A stretch of DNA of 64,000 nucleotides, taken from Periconia sp. R9002 (Eukaryota > Ascomycota > Dothideomycetes > Pleosporales > Periconiaceae). Shown here in pieces: positions 1 to 11,998 of this stretch. The number at the start of each line of letters is the position of its first letter. The stretch's first letter is position 1. Under the pieces are notes generated by a model. That model worked only from the letters and a program-made list of their open reading frames with translations. It ran no database searches and was not told the origin of the DNA. The translations under genes and the position numbers were made by a program. The DNA is taken from contig JAMAHW010000056.1 of the NCBI GenBank assembly GCA_023627715.1, positions 210,758 through 274,757 on the forward strand. The letters run 5' to 3'.

Positions 1-2
1 TG

Positions 3-272
3 GGAATGCTAATCTCGGCGGAGGAACCCGACAGTACTGCCGAGGACGGCGTGTGCGTGAAGGAAGGACTCCATCCAGTTCCTGAGCTGGGATGCTCTGA
101 CGGAGAGATGGTGGGAACACTAATCTCAGCAGAAGAACCCGATGGTCTTACCGAAGACGACGTATGCGCGAAAGAAGGACTCGACCCCGCCGTTCCCGAA
201 CTCGGGTGCGGTATAAACTCGCTGCTACTGACACCTGCCGAGGAATTGGCGAATGGGGGCAACGATGAGTGA
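3..272 (+). CDS. 3' end of a tandem-repeat acidic protein (partial)
   Basis: The reading frame is open from the window edge to a TGA at 270-272. It holds two copies of a 37-codon (111 nt) unit, at 6-116 and from 117. Each begins LISAEEPD, continues through ED-x-VC-x-KEGL and ends in PELGC. At least ten codons differ only at the third base between copies (for example TCG/TCA, GCG/GCA, GAG/GAA, GTG/GTA, AAG/AAA), the mark of repeats held constant as protein. A third, weaker motif (NSLLL) follows copy 2. The family is not recognised, the start lies outside the window and the function is unknown. The same frame carries on beyond the stop with related motifs (next entry), so this may be the tail of a decaying gene rather than a genuine C-terminus. 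Confidence 0.5.
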   Translation, partial: GMLISAEEPDSTAEDGVCVKEGLHPVPELGCSDGEMVGTLISAEEPDGLTEDDVCAKEGLDPAVPELGCGINSLLLTPAEELANGGNDE

Positions 273-791
273 TGCACCGACGACACCAGCGATGATCCGG
301 AACTTGGCCAGGGCTTGAACTCGCTGCTGCTGCTCGGACGGGCCTCAGAACTCCTAGACGAGCGCGAGGACGAACGTGGCGGCCAGTACGACGTATAGAT
401 GGACGAGCTCGGCCAGAGTGTCATGGTGGTGGTCCTCACCGAGCTCGAGCCGAAGTAACTCGTTGTCAGGGATGGTTCCAGGGATTCGGTGTAGTCTGGT
501 GTAGATGTTGAATCGGGTGATGAGTAGGGAGGTAGAGTGCTACTTTCCGACTCGGTGAAATCGCTCGACCAAGTAGTGGAACCGCTGACGGTCTCATTCG
601 GGCAAGGTGTTGAACTGCTGTTTGTGAAGGAGGGTAGGATGCTGGGCCCGGACCAAGTCTCTGATGTTGCGGAAGGAGTTGTGATGATTGTAGACGAGGC
701 GCTTGTATGTTCTGCAGTGTGGGTAGGTGGGGAGACACTGGTGCTCGGGGGAACAGAGACCGAAGGTGAAGGCTGGGTGAGGGTGGAGTGA
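273..791 (+). pseudogene. Frame-preserved decayed continuation of the repeat gene
   Basis: Past the TGA at 270 the same frame continues with relics of the upstream repeat. Examples are DDPELGQGLNSLLL at 291-332, DELGQ at 402-416, and GQGVELLFVKEG inside an open stretch from 537 to 791. It is broken by stops at 270 (TGA), 396 (TAG), 456 (TAA), 492 (TAG) and 525 (TAG), all in one frame. No frameshift is needed to follow the motifs, so point mutation rather than indels would explain the decay. It could instead be ordinary 3' UTR with chance similarity, or repeats that never coded. Sequence error is unlikely to explain five stops. Confidence 0.35.
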
Positions 792-792
792 T

Positions 793-3705
793 GCGAGATG
801 GACCAGCTGCTCAAGGTCCCTTTGGTGTCCTTGACACGCTCCTTGCTGCATGTCAGAAGGTCGTTGGAGATTCTGTGCTCGTGGGTTCATACCTCGGATG
901 AAAATGATTGATCGCTCGCTGTTGCTGAGGAAGCTGCCCTAGGTTGGACATTTGCGTCTTCCCCTTGATGGTTGCGATATAAGAGCGATTGGAGGCGGTG
1001 GGGACGGAAACCTAACAAGGTCGAGTCAGTCAAAAGTCAATTGGCTCAATTGAAAACAAACAAGGTGAAACAAATGTGTGAGTACAGCAAGCACAAAGCA
1101 AGACAGTGAAAACATGAGGCACAAGGAAGAATCAGGCAAGGAATCTTGGAGTCCCTACGTGCAAGTGGCTCAGCACTACCAGTGCGAGAGACTGCTGCAG
1201 CCAGTAAGACAAGTTCCACGACCCTCATCGTCAGTGGAGTTTCAACTTGACTTCAACCACGACGAAGAAAAGGTTTCGATCTTCAAAACGAAAATTCTGC
1301 CTAGAAAAACTTGAGTGAGGGACGACTGTAAGAAACGAGAGCAACGTCTTCGAGGGGGTCCCCGTCGTCTGGACCACGCGCAATCAGACCTGAAAGTCTG
1401 TGACATATGCAATCCCCCCATCAGATATATATACACGGCTTGACCTGGGCAGTGGAACTGCGTATCTCCGCACAGGACTAATGGGAGGATACAAAAAAGC
1501 AGGTATCCTGTTGGTAGCCAGGCTACCCGTACACTTCTCCGGGGCACAGAGGCCGCCGTCGGGATGGTGCATGTATCATCGATAAATCCGTTGACTGAGC
1601 AGAAACCACTGCAGGCGGGGCCCGGTGAAAGGTGACGAGGAACTGCAACGAGAAAATAGTTGGGGGGGACCAATAGATGCTACCAATGGTTTCCTCATGT
1701 CATCAGAGACTACGCGATTGGGAAAGGGGTCGGGTGTGGTTTGGACTTGAACATGTCCATGGCGAGATTGATATTGCATTCCAACTTTCGTGACTGGTGG
1801 ATCCGAGATGGAATTGACCAACGAGTGCGCACGCAATGTACCGCGCTGCGGCAACAATTGCAACTGATTCGAACGAAACATCACGATAAGAAATTGTGGC
1901 AGCACAGCACGACAGCAGTAGCAAAGAAAAAAAGACTTCCCCTCGAGAAAGCCACCGGCAGTACGAATCACGCATTGTGGCGGTCTTGAAGGAGGGTGAT
2001 GAAGGATAGCAGACTATTGGTAGAACCAAGGCTTATCCCAACTCGAAAAGCTGGCCCGTACGGGCTTCTAGACTAGACCAGGCTGCCGAACCGATGCTTC
2101 GGGACCCATGGTGCAAGTGCCGTTGGGTGTTTGTATGTCCTCAGTAACCAGTTTCGATTCTGTGCGAGATGTTTCGGTTGCAACGCTCGACTCGATTCAA
2201 TATCCATATCTGAAGTAGCACACGGTATTTGGATTAGGGGAGGCTAGCATCCGACAGGTCGACAGACGCCTCCAGGCCGTTTAAGCGATGCTAAGTGCCG
2301 GCGCCGATGCGGCTTCCCATCTACCGTTAATTCCCTTTCGCTGTCAGAGCCGTTGGATAACCAGAAAAAGTGCATGCATATGTCCAAAATCAAAATCAAA
2401 AACACGGATGCATAACATTGGGTACCCACATCTTTCCCCATAGCCGCGATGGTGCAATAACAACTACATACCAGACCACCTCAACAATAAATAAAAAAGA
2501 AGAAGAAAAAAAAGGGTGCAAGTGTCAATGAGTGAAATCAATGTACCATACCATACTACCAACAACACCAGCCTCATGAAGAAAAGGGAAAAACGGGGGA
2601 ACACGCATTAACCCACCTAGGCAATCCCCTCTCCATTTGAACCAGGCACACAAAATATCCAAGTCTGCAGCGCGCACAGTGACATTATGTAGTAGCCTCT
2701 GTAACAACATGGAAAGGAACATGGTGTACTGTACTAAAAGGGACAGTAACACCGTGGCGCATGGTGAAAAGAGTGATGTCGCCGCGGGTGATTCGGGGAT
2801 CGTACATTGGGACCGGTACAGTACGTACAACGAACAATTGTGGACCCTTTTTTGCAAGGTGGGGATGAAAAACAACACAAAAAATGAGGGCAATGACGAA
2901 CGGACAGATGGTCTTCTCGGACTTGGACTTGTTTAAGCAACATCACACACATCATCATCATTATCATCGCTTTTCAGATGTTTGTCCTCTCTGTGTATTT
3001 AATCGCGTTATGTAGGTACTTGGGAACTTCAACTGCATCGCCCGCACTTCACTTGTGCTAATTGACTATATTCTCCTCTACAAACAATTTCACTCTCGTC
3101 AAGGTCACAGACAGACATGGTGGCCTCTTTCTTCTTCTGCAATCTTAATCTCAGTCGTCTTCGGTCGGTAATGTTGCCAAAGGGCACGTTACAGCCATTG
3201 GGCCGGACCGGTCCCGCCTTCTCTCCTCACAACCGCACAAAGCTCGACTGTGCCTGTTCTTGTCCCACGGTGATGTGCACTACAAGCCTACGAAAAGATG
3301 AGTACACACACGCCATTTCCATGCAGGTAATTGTGTGTTGACTTGATTAATAGCATTATTACTATATGCTTTTCCTGATACGTTGCTGCTCATCGACGAT
3401 GGATACTCGAGCGGAGATTGCAGACAGTGACCGTGCAAAGCCTTAACTCCAAAAGAACCATGGTGCAGTGTTTATGCCACCTTCCGTGTAACGCCAAAAA
3501 CCCATTGACCCCAACACCAATCGTTACATCGTGATCATATGTATCAGAGGGGTATCGTAACCCCGCCGTGCCCAGACCCAACCTTCAAAGACAAAACGGG
3601 ACTCGATAGCGGAGCAAACGCCAAGACTCCCCACGATAGACTGAAAGTGACAAACAAGGAAGCAGTGTAGGACTAAAGCAGACGCCGAGAAAAAGCAAGA
3701 CGAAG
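793..3705. other. Intergenic, no gene recognised
   Basis: Overlapping short frames occur on both strands (the longest about 140 codons, near 1242-1673), but none shows a domain, a consistent splice pattern or codon bias toward one frame. TATA-like runs lie near 1425-1435. Positions 2480-2515 are purine-rich. I see nothing else to annotate. Confidence 0.5.
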
Positions 3706-5174
3706 CTACTGGTCCCAATTTATAAACGCATTGTCTTCGTATAGCTCACTGCCGACGCCTGGCAGACCGTCAAAATAGGAGAACTCGAACCCTGGCTGCC
3801 CCTGCTGGGGGAACCCGTGAGCCTGGTCGAAAAGATTGTCCATGTCGGCCATGGACGCAGTGTTTGAGTCCAGGTCGTTGACGGAAGCGTTCAACCTCAT
3901 GTTATTTTCCGGGGCCAAGGTCTGGGACATTCCAGAACTGTGCATGGTGGTAGGCGCTTGGTCAGCTCCTTTGGGGATTCGTGCCGACTTGGGCGACACG
4001 TTGGGGTTGTATGTATAAGTGCCGGTGAACGGCTGAGGCAGATGTTCACTACCGGCCATGAGTATAGCAGTGCGAGGGTCTTGCGGGTCAAGCGCGGAGC
4101 CAACAAACTGCTGTGACTCGGGTGGCAGAGACAAGGACAGAGGGTTCATGGCAATGACCTGTGAGCTTGAGTCGAAAGGTAACGAGGTGAAGGCATATTG
4201 TGCTGGACTGCCGTTTTCGGACTTGATATGCGGTGTTACTTGTCCCGACCTCGGTGCCGACGCCACTTGTTGCGTGTTGTTGGGCGAACTTGATGGCTGT
4301 TGGGCAGCCGTACTGGATGATGATCTCGACATGACTGGGCGTGACTGTCCCTGTCCGGCCTCCTGCTGCTGCTGCTGCTCTAGGACGTTGGGGGGCAATG
4401 ACAACCTCCGGTTGACATCGGCACCTGGTGTAGTGACCTTTGGCGTCGCTGGCTGCAAAGGAGCACCCGAGTTGGGCATGGCTAAAGGTGTGGATACAGA
4501 TGCTGCACGCTGGTGCAGATTGTTGCGAGCAGGAATACTGTATGGAGCTTGCCTGAAGCTGTGTTGCTGCTGCAGCTGCGGCCGCGGCTGCTGGAGCCCT
4601 TGAGGCGCATATGTTTGCGGTGTCGCAAAAGCGGATGTGGAAGGGCTGAAAGTCTGGACAGGCACCATGTGCTGGTTCATCATGGGCAGCTGGCCATTGG
4701 GTTGAAACTGGGGTGTGGGATACTGTGGTAAAGCTTGACCAGGGAATTGCTGGTGCATGAACATGTTCCTAACACCATGCTGCGTGGCAATGTAGTCATG
4801 GAGCTTTCGATTGAACAACCACGACGAAGTCTGCAGATGGGCATTGAGACGCTGATACTGGGTGGGCAGGTCGTCATCTTCTTCCTCGTACATTTCTTCA
4901 TTTATAACATCTTGCTCGGTGACGCGCAGTCCGCGGCCGGTACGTTTCTTGTGGATTTCGGATGCGCGACGAGCAGATTCGATACGCGCCTCCAAACTGC
5001 GGTCACTTCGGCGGGATGCAGCAATGTAGGCACTGGGGTCTTGTATTAGGGCTGCGAGCTATATAAAAAATGAGAGTAGAGTATGGCTTACCGTTCTTGA
5101 TTCTCTTCATGGGTACGCTCCGTCTTGATGGGCTTGTTGATGGTAGGAAAGGTTGGTCTCCTCTCGGGGGGCAT
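3706..5174 (-). CDS. Gln/Ser/Pro-rich conserved fungal protein, possible transcriptional regulator
   Basis: Two exons, 5174-5092 and 5032-3706, encode 469 residues. The ATG at 5174 opens MPPERRPTFP. The splice joins ...NQER to AYIAASRR, using a CCCCAG acceptor, the only nearby one that keeps frame. Residues about 25-110 are a charged, probably helical conserved block (IESARRASEIHKKRTGRG, then an acidic EEEDDD stretch, then LNAHLQTSSWLFNRKLHDYI). The middle is low-complexity, rich in Q, P and S, with a short poly-Q. The last 30 residues are acidic and aromatic (FSYFDGLPG ... NWDQ), like an activation tail. No DNA-binding domain is visible. I do not know a function for the family; a regulatory role is inferred from composition and from the 6.8 kb spacer upstream. 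Confidence 0.8.
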
Positions 5175-7205
5175 GTTGATAAGGATGGTGGGTAGTGAGT
5201 AGTACTACCTACAACTCAAGTGGTGGTGGTGGTGCTGTGGATAAGGTGTGGCAAGTGCGTGTGGCGGTGGGGCCACGGGCTGGTGGGTGTCGGCAGGAAC
5301 CAGATGAATGGGTTAATAATTTTGTGCAACCCTCTGAGACGAAAGCGAAGCGAAGAGTAGATGGAGTGCAAGACGAGGCGGAAGCGACAATTGCAGAGGA
5401 GGGAGAGGGAGGGAAGGCAATAAATGGAGAGGGGCGGTGCAAGTCGGGTGATGAAAGTGCCAGGACGGAAAGGACGGTGATGGGTAGATAGTAGTGGTGG
5501 GGGAGGGAGAGAGGGTAAGACGAGACGTGGAGTGGCAAAGAAGGAGGGAGAGGAGGGAAGGTAGCGGTACAAGTAGTCTTGGGGGGGATCGAGGCAGCGA
5601 GGCAGGGCAGAGCAGCAACAGCGACAGAGCGGAGAAGGGCTGACTATGGGCCGAGAAACCACGGAGCTCACAGCCAGAAAGCCAGCCAGCCGATTTTTTA
5701 TGAACAATCTAGGCTTGGGTTAGGGCGTTGCTTCTTCTGTTTCTCTCTGCGCTTCCCTGGTTTGCTTGACCAAAGCGGGAGCCAGGTTGAGTTGGGACGG
5801 GGGTCTGGCGATCGAGCTATGCGGCCGCGCGCCCTGGCGATGGGGGGAAATGTCGATGAGGACGGGGAATCAAGCGTCCGAGCTCTCTCCAAGCGAATCC
5901 GACAGAAGATTCTTGGTGTCAGTTTCGTTAGTTGTTCTGTCTCGTTACTGTATAGGTAGTAAGTATATAGTAGGTAGGTAGCTGTGTACAAAGAGAGTGC
6001 GGAACTTACTGTAGTGTGTCTCTTGTCCACCGCCCCGCGAACCTGTCTAGTAACAGGCGTTTCGGAACCAAACAATAATTGTGGTCAGCCTCGAAGGATG
6101 AACCGATGGTTCGCGACTACTGATGAGCAATTGGGACCAGCAATGGAATGGGATGGATTGGAGGATAAGGAAGAAGAAGAGATCAATGCACATGGCCAAC
6201 TGAGAGCGGGACAATACAATTGATAAAGGGCACACACAGCAAACACACAGCAAACCAGATGCGAATCGATCTGCACCGCGACACCACTTGGCAGCGACGC
6301 TTGGGGGTCCGGGACGCCATGACCTCTTTTCTTTCCTGTTCCCCCCTTCGGGATGGATATGCAGCATCATGTTCCCTTCCCTTGACCCTCACTCACCTTG
6401 TCAAGGCCTTCTCCCAACTCGAGGTGCTGTCGGCGAGGGCCCCTTGGTTGGTCACCGAGGCAGCTTAGCTCCGATGGACGAGGGCCCGCGACGACAAAGC
6501 ACGTCGACGCCATACCCAACCAGTCCAGCAACCCAGCCAGTCTGGGCTAGCGGGCGGCGCCACAAGCCGGCCTAAAATCATTTCCGATCCGCCTCCACGC
6601 TCCCAAGCACCCATCCATGCTACGTATGCCATGCTCCATCATCCTCCACCATCGTCCACAGAGCCTTTGCCTGTTTCTGCCGGCCGTTTGCTTGCTTGCT
6701 TGCTTGTTGTTGCGCTGAATCCATCGGGCCCCGCCCATGGCCATTGACTTTGCACCTCCGTTGCCAACTACACTACCATCCGTGTGGATGAGCTGCTGGC
6801 CTTACCGTTGCAATGCACGTCAGTTCGAGCCTGCTGATGGGGGGGGAAGCCCTCCGTATGGCCCGGCAGAAATCACAACTGGCCCACGTTGTCCCAGTAG
6901 CCTGCCTGCCTGCCTGCCTGCTGCTAAAAGCTTCCAACCTCACCAACCGTCACCATTGTGCCTATTTTACAGCCCCATACCCAGGTACCATGGTTACTTG
7001 CCTTGCGTAGTCTGCCTCTGCCTACTTATCCCATATTCTCGTAGCTGCTTGTTTCATCCTGTACCGTCCAACATTGATGCCTGCCTATCGTCACTTGTAC
7101 CTCTCTCCTTCATGTGATGCCATCTTGTCTTTTTGCCTGGCCCAGCATCAGAGTCCAGCCTCGCTTGAAACGCAGCCCACTTTCATCTCCCGCCAGCATC
7201 CCTCG

Positions 7206-7233
7206 CCTTGCACCTTGCACCTTGCACCTTGCA
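7206..7233 (+). repeat. Heptamer tandem repeat CCTTGCA x4
   Basis: Four exact head-to-tail copies of CCTTGCA. Confidence 0.9.
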
Positions 7234-10200
7234 GATCTGAGATCTCTCATATTGACGTCGGGGCGCGCGGACCCCCTCGCGTATCTCACACCCCACGACT
7301 GCAATCTATATGCCTGTCCCAATCCGGTTAGCGCCATCTGGAAACCTTCAGATCGTCCTGTGCATCTTCTGTCATTGTTCCTCCGAGGAGGCCCCCTTCT
7401 CTCTGTCTCGTCAGCCGTCCTAACGACCAGGGGCGACATCGCCGATCGCTCTCCTTTTATCTCGGTAGGTCAAAGTCGGCTCTTGGATACGTAGCACACA
7501 TGGTGATTTGAAATACCCATGAGTGCGGGGTGCTGCGCTGCTTAGTGCTCTCGAATTTTTTCGTCTCGTCTCTCCCGCTGCTCCTGTTCCTGCTCCTCCA
7601 CCAAAGTCACCTGCGACGTCATACCCGTCGACCATGGCTTGTTGGCCCAGTCCCCGTTGGGCTTGGTTCCCAGCCAGTTCGTCGGGAATTGGATCGTCCC
7701 TGCTTACATCAATGCCACAACCGTTTCCCTTTTTTCCACACCTTCTCCTCTCCCCCCAAGAGCTATGCCCAAATCGATCTGGGAGTGGCCAACTACCCCA
7801 AAACGCACACCTTGGGATCGAACAGCCATCGCACTTGGGAAAAGAGGGGGGTCCAATCCCATGCTAGTCGTCCGAACTCTCCGCGCGTCATTCTCACGCT
7901 GTTTAGATGGGATCCGTCGTCCGTACGCAGGTGCCCGCATGGCGTACTTGCCCATGCCATCCCTTTTCAGGCCAATTTGCTTGTCCACATGCTTCGCTGC
8001 TCAAGCTACATGCCACTCTCCAATCCACCGTAGCCTCCCTCAGTCGCCTTTTCACTGCTTGCATGCAGCATCTTCACGGTCAACCACAAGATGCTTGGCA
8101 TAACGCTATGCGATGCAGCAGCCTTGTCCTCGCATTGGATATCCAGCGGAACGACAAACATGGGACGAACCGTCCTCTGGCTGCCTACCGTCTTCTGTTG
8201 CCACTGTTCTAATTACGATGGGTACTTGTCCACTTTCAAAACCAGGGAGTTGATCCTCAACACCCATCCGCTCTACACCCCAAGGACAAGCGCGCTCCTT
8301 TGGTTCCCTTCTTTCGCAATTCATACCCGGCCAGTCACCGCTCGCAACGCAATCGCTCGGTAACCATGGAAGATGACCTACGATCCGTCTGGGCGGATTG
8401 CCGGCGCGGAGGGGCAACAGTGGGAGCGGCATGGGTTCCGACCACCCAAACTTTAGGCGTTGAATGACGTCTCAAACAGCCAGCCTCAACGAGCCAGCCA
8501 TTCCACTTACGGGCGCTCTGCCAATCCTCCAGTACCCCGTGGTGTACGGATTGGGGCATCCAACGATTCCATCAAGCTCTTGCCTCGAACCAGTTGCCTT
8601 CTGAGATGCACAACGCCTCGCTCCTGTGAATGGTCACAGGATTCGCTACCGAACTTTCCGCCGTCGGGCTTGCTGAAACGTTCCCCCACGAGACCCAGCT
8701 CCTCTGCCTCAACCTTCCGTACCTGCTTTGGCAGTGATACAGTGTGATCGGTTGTTTTTGTTGCTACAAAAGGAGCCAGCCAAACGGGTTTCTTTCAATA
8801 TTGCGTTTACCGTCGCTTACCGTGGGCAGGTATCCTACTTGGCAAAGGTGGATTGATATTCATATGAAGATTTTCAAACTGCAACAGTTCGCTATTTTCC
8901 TCATCTGCCTGCACCAATCGGCTGTTCTCCATAAACAATCGGCCAGCTCTCTGATTCCGAAACTCGGCAATTAGAGCCCCGCGTTTTACAATCCCCATCG
9001 TGTACCATGGAACTGCTGGCGGGCGGGTTTTGGCTGGATGCGATCCACAGCAGCTTCTTCTCAACGTCGCGAAAAAGCCTCGGATTCAGCCTCGCCGGCC
9101 AGAGTCTCCAGGTTGACCATTTCCGAATTTCCTCCTTTGCCATTTTGTCGGCGGCCTTTTCCCATGCTGTCTCTCACCGCTCTTGTTCCGCATGGCTGGC
9201 CCCTTCGTTCGTTTTCACAAGCTGCCGGTCGGACCAAATAACTACTATTCCGTACAAGCGGAAGTAGATATGGTCGTGCCCTGCTCGACCTGCCAGTTTT
9301 CCTTCACTATAGGCACTCACCTACCCCTAAGCCTCAATCACGTGACCAATAGTTACCTGTGTGCACGTCCCAGCCACGGACGTTACCTTGAGATTTCAAA
9401 CCAGTGTTGATACCGTGACTGATTTCACCAATCAATTGCGAAGAAGAAGACACTTTAAAAGGTACTCACCTTTCCATCCGTCTCATGACTAACATCCAGC
9501 TTCCTTCATACTTCCTCTACCCTTTTCATACGTAGACATTGCACGACTCTTGGTAGAAGACGTGCAACCCTTGCCTCCCTCACCTGCCAGCAACACCCCC
9601 GCGTAGATGCAAAACCCCACAAGATCAAGTAACTCTCTAGAAATTGGCAGTGCGAATGAATCGAACACCACACGTCGAAAACATGGTTCATTCTTCTTCT
9701 TTTTGAACCATCATAATAGAGGTTCCACCTAGACACAAAAAGAAGAGGATTCCAGAGGTAAGTCACTGCAAGAAAGAAAAAGGCGAGAAGGGAGCCTTGT
9801 GTGTATAGGTAGTCATACCCGAAATACGCAACCGGTATCAAGTATCGCGCCTACGCTATCCACCTCCCATCTCGTCGTCTAAGCAGAGACCGAAATGCCT
9901 ACATACACCACATCACGTCAATCCATCCCCTCATCCCATCTAAACCCCATTTCTCCTTTCCTTCACCTCACCCATCCCCAAACACCAAAAACCCCCAGTC
10001 AATACACACCACACACACACACACCAATCTCCCCACTAGCTCGCTATCCATCTATCTCTTTACATACCTTACACATACCTAACCTCTACGTCCACACATA
10101 ACCATTTTGTTCTGACATATTTTTTTTTGGTATCAAAACGTGGTTCCGGCCCGACCTACCCTCTTTTTTATCTGTTTCCTTGCTTTTTTTGGAATCTTCT

Positions 10201-10412
10201 TGTTTTTTGTTTTTTTGTTTCTTGTTGGGGGTAGAAAGGGAACTCCCCTTTTAATCGTTACACTTGGGAGGGGGGGAATTGTATGTAAATTAGGTGCTTT
10301 TTTTCTTTTGCCCTTTTTTCCATCTTTGGTAAGGAATACTGAGATTGAACATTGGCGACGGAAAAAAGCGACCACTTGATGGTTATGAGATTGTTGTTAT
10401 TAGAGAGGGAAA

Positions 10413-10437
10413 GGGAGGGAGGGAGGGAGGGAGGGAG
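10413..10437 (+). repeat. GGGA microsatellite
   Basis: About six exact GGGA units; purine-only tract. Confidence 0.9.
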
Positions 10438-10658
10438 TTGAGGGACCTTTGCCGCAACGTCGCACTCCCCATTACTCTCTTCTGAATAATTTTTTTTTTA
10501 AAAAAAAAATGGTATGGTATGATTTATATAAATGTACGCGTCTGAATCCCCCGTGTCACTTCCATCTACGATAGAAAGTCAAAAGTTAGGAGTTGGGAGA
10601 TACGAAAAGGTTTGACTTCACCCACACGCCATCTCCGTGAACCTCCACATAAATTTGT

Positions 10659-10678
10659 AAAAAAAAAAAAAAAAAAAA
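10659..10678 (+). repeat. Poly-A tract
   Basis: An uninterrupted run of about 20 A directly before TGCCCC. There are no flanking duplications or ORF to suggest a retroelement tail. Confidence 0.85.
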
Positions 10679-10740
10679 TGCCCCGGGGGGAAAAGGGGAT
10701 AGTATAGGATGTTGTATTTTGAATTACGCAAGTCTTAATA

Positions 10741-10763
10741 CATCCATCCATCCATCCATCCAT
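10741..10763 (+). repeat. CATC microsatellite
   Basis: Five or more CATC units followed by a TA-rich stretch. Confidence 0.9.
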
Positions 10764-11998
10764 ATATACATATATATATCCCCAGGATAAATAGATAGAT
10801 ACATAGATATAAGGCAGGCGTTGAAGAAAGAAGAGAAAAAAGCAGTTGTTAGATACCCTTGCTTTCCCCCCTTTTTTTTTTCGTTCGTTTTCTAACATGT
10901 ACATAAGTATGTTTCTTTGGTGGAGGGGGTTGTGGTACGGATGGATGAAGAGATCAGAGAGATCAGAGAGAGAGAGAGAGGGCGTGCGTGCGTGTGTACG
11001 TATGTGGATGAAAAAGAGAGCAAAATTCCAGATGGAAAAACCGGTTACATTAGGAACGACGACGACAACGAGGAGGTAGATAGATAGATAAACAGAAAGC
11101 GTGTTAACAGCGTGGTGGATGGTCAGTGTCCCATTTATTTCCGTATATCGATTTTCTTTTTCCTACCTTCTACTTTCCAACTTTCACATTCACATTCACG
11201 TTACCTCCATACATAACATATATATATATACAGAACGAACCCAAATTCGCAAAACATCAAAAAGTCTGTAATATAGGTACCTACATAGGTATCTAGCGAC
11301 TTAACGCAGCCCATCATCCCATTCCGCAACATGCCAAAACTTTCAAACTTGGATTGTATAAATTGATCATCACCGAGCAAAACTTTTAACATAAAAAAAT
11401 CTGTGGATTCAAAGGCTTGAAATCACCCTTTGTTTTTTACATCTCCCTGAATGGTTTCCAATAATTGCTCGAATGAATACTATGTTGCAGCCGTGAACAG
11501 TTTTGCAAAACCGAGCGTTTTCCATTACGAATACAGCCCCAGCCGGGTTGAAAGTGATTTAAGGGCATGGGTTAACAAGCTGTCTACAAAACACCCACCG
11601 ACCACCCTCGTCCCTCGCAACGGCAGCGGTGCCCCTGGCAAACTTTTCATGTTCGTCTCCTCGATTCTCCAATGCTGCCCATACTGTATATATACCCCTC
11701 CAAAAAAGGCATAAAAAACAAAGTTGTTGACGCCCATATACCCATGCATGATGCGAACCCAACTTTTTCTCGTTAATTTCGCAGAAACTCGTGAATTGAA
11801 CCTCCTCATTTACCCCCATCCGCTTCTTTCCTCTCGAAATGGAACCGAATCTTCCAACTCTCACTCCCCCCATTCCCTACAATCGTCCGCCACCGACTGA
11901 TTTCAGCGCTAAATTCACCGCCCCCAAAAGCCTCCCCAGAAGCAGGCCCTTACGCCTTTTTCGGAAACTAGAACGAAGAAGGAAGAGTTTGAGCACGC

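Larger units (their letters stand above)
5175..11998. other. Long intergenic spacer, probable extended promoter and 5' leader
   Basis: 6.8 kb lies between the start of the minus-strand regulator-like gene and the 3' end of eIF3e. The minus strand is strongly pyrimidine-biased at about 5195-5720, directly upstream of the start codon, as in fungal 5' leaders. Further out are many microsatellites: GCTT near 6688, CCTG at 6901, CCTTGCA x4 at 7206, CA near 10010, GGGA at 10413, poly-A at 10659, CATC at 10741 and AG near 10966. Short frames on both strands, the longest about 167 codons (7530-8033), are not recognisable. A non-coding transcript cannot be excluded. Confidence 0.5.

Noticed and set aside
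270..272. Programmed readthrough of the TGA
   Set aside because: The following base context (TGA TGC) is not the known CTA-type readthrough signal, and four more stops follow.
1242..2029. Overlapping frames of 108-143 codons on both strands
   Set aside because: Mutually overlapping in several frames with no recognisable product.
4058..4603. 181-codon plus-strand frame
   Set aside because: Antisense to the Q/S-rich gene; its Cys and Gly runs come from reverse-complemented Gln, Pro and Ser codons.
5209..5707. Pro/Ser/Leu-rich minus-strand frames up to 163 codons
   Set aside because: They arise from the pyrimidine tract; three frames overlap and none has a domain.
9506..10379. Hydrophobic small frames suggesting membrane proteins
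   Set aside because: Hydrophobicity comes from T-rich simple sequence; no splice or conservation support.
10659..10678. Poly-A tail of a retroelement insertion
   Set aside because: No coding remnant, no target duplication and many other simple repeats around it.
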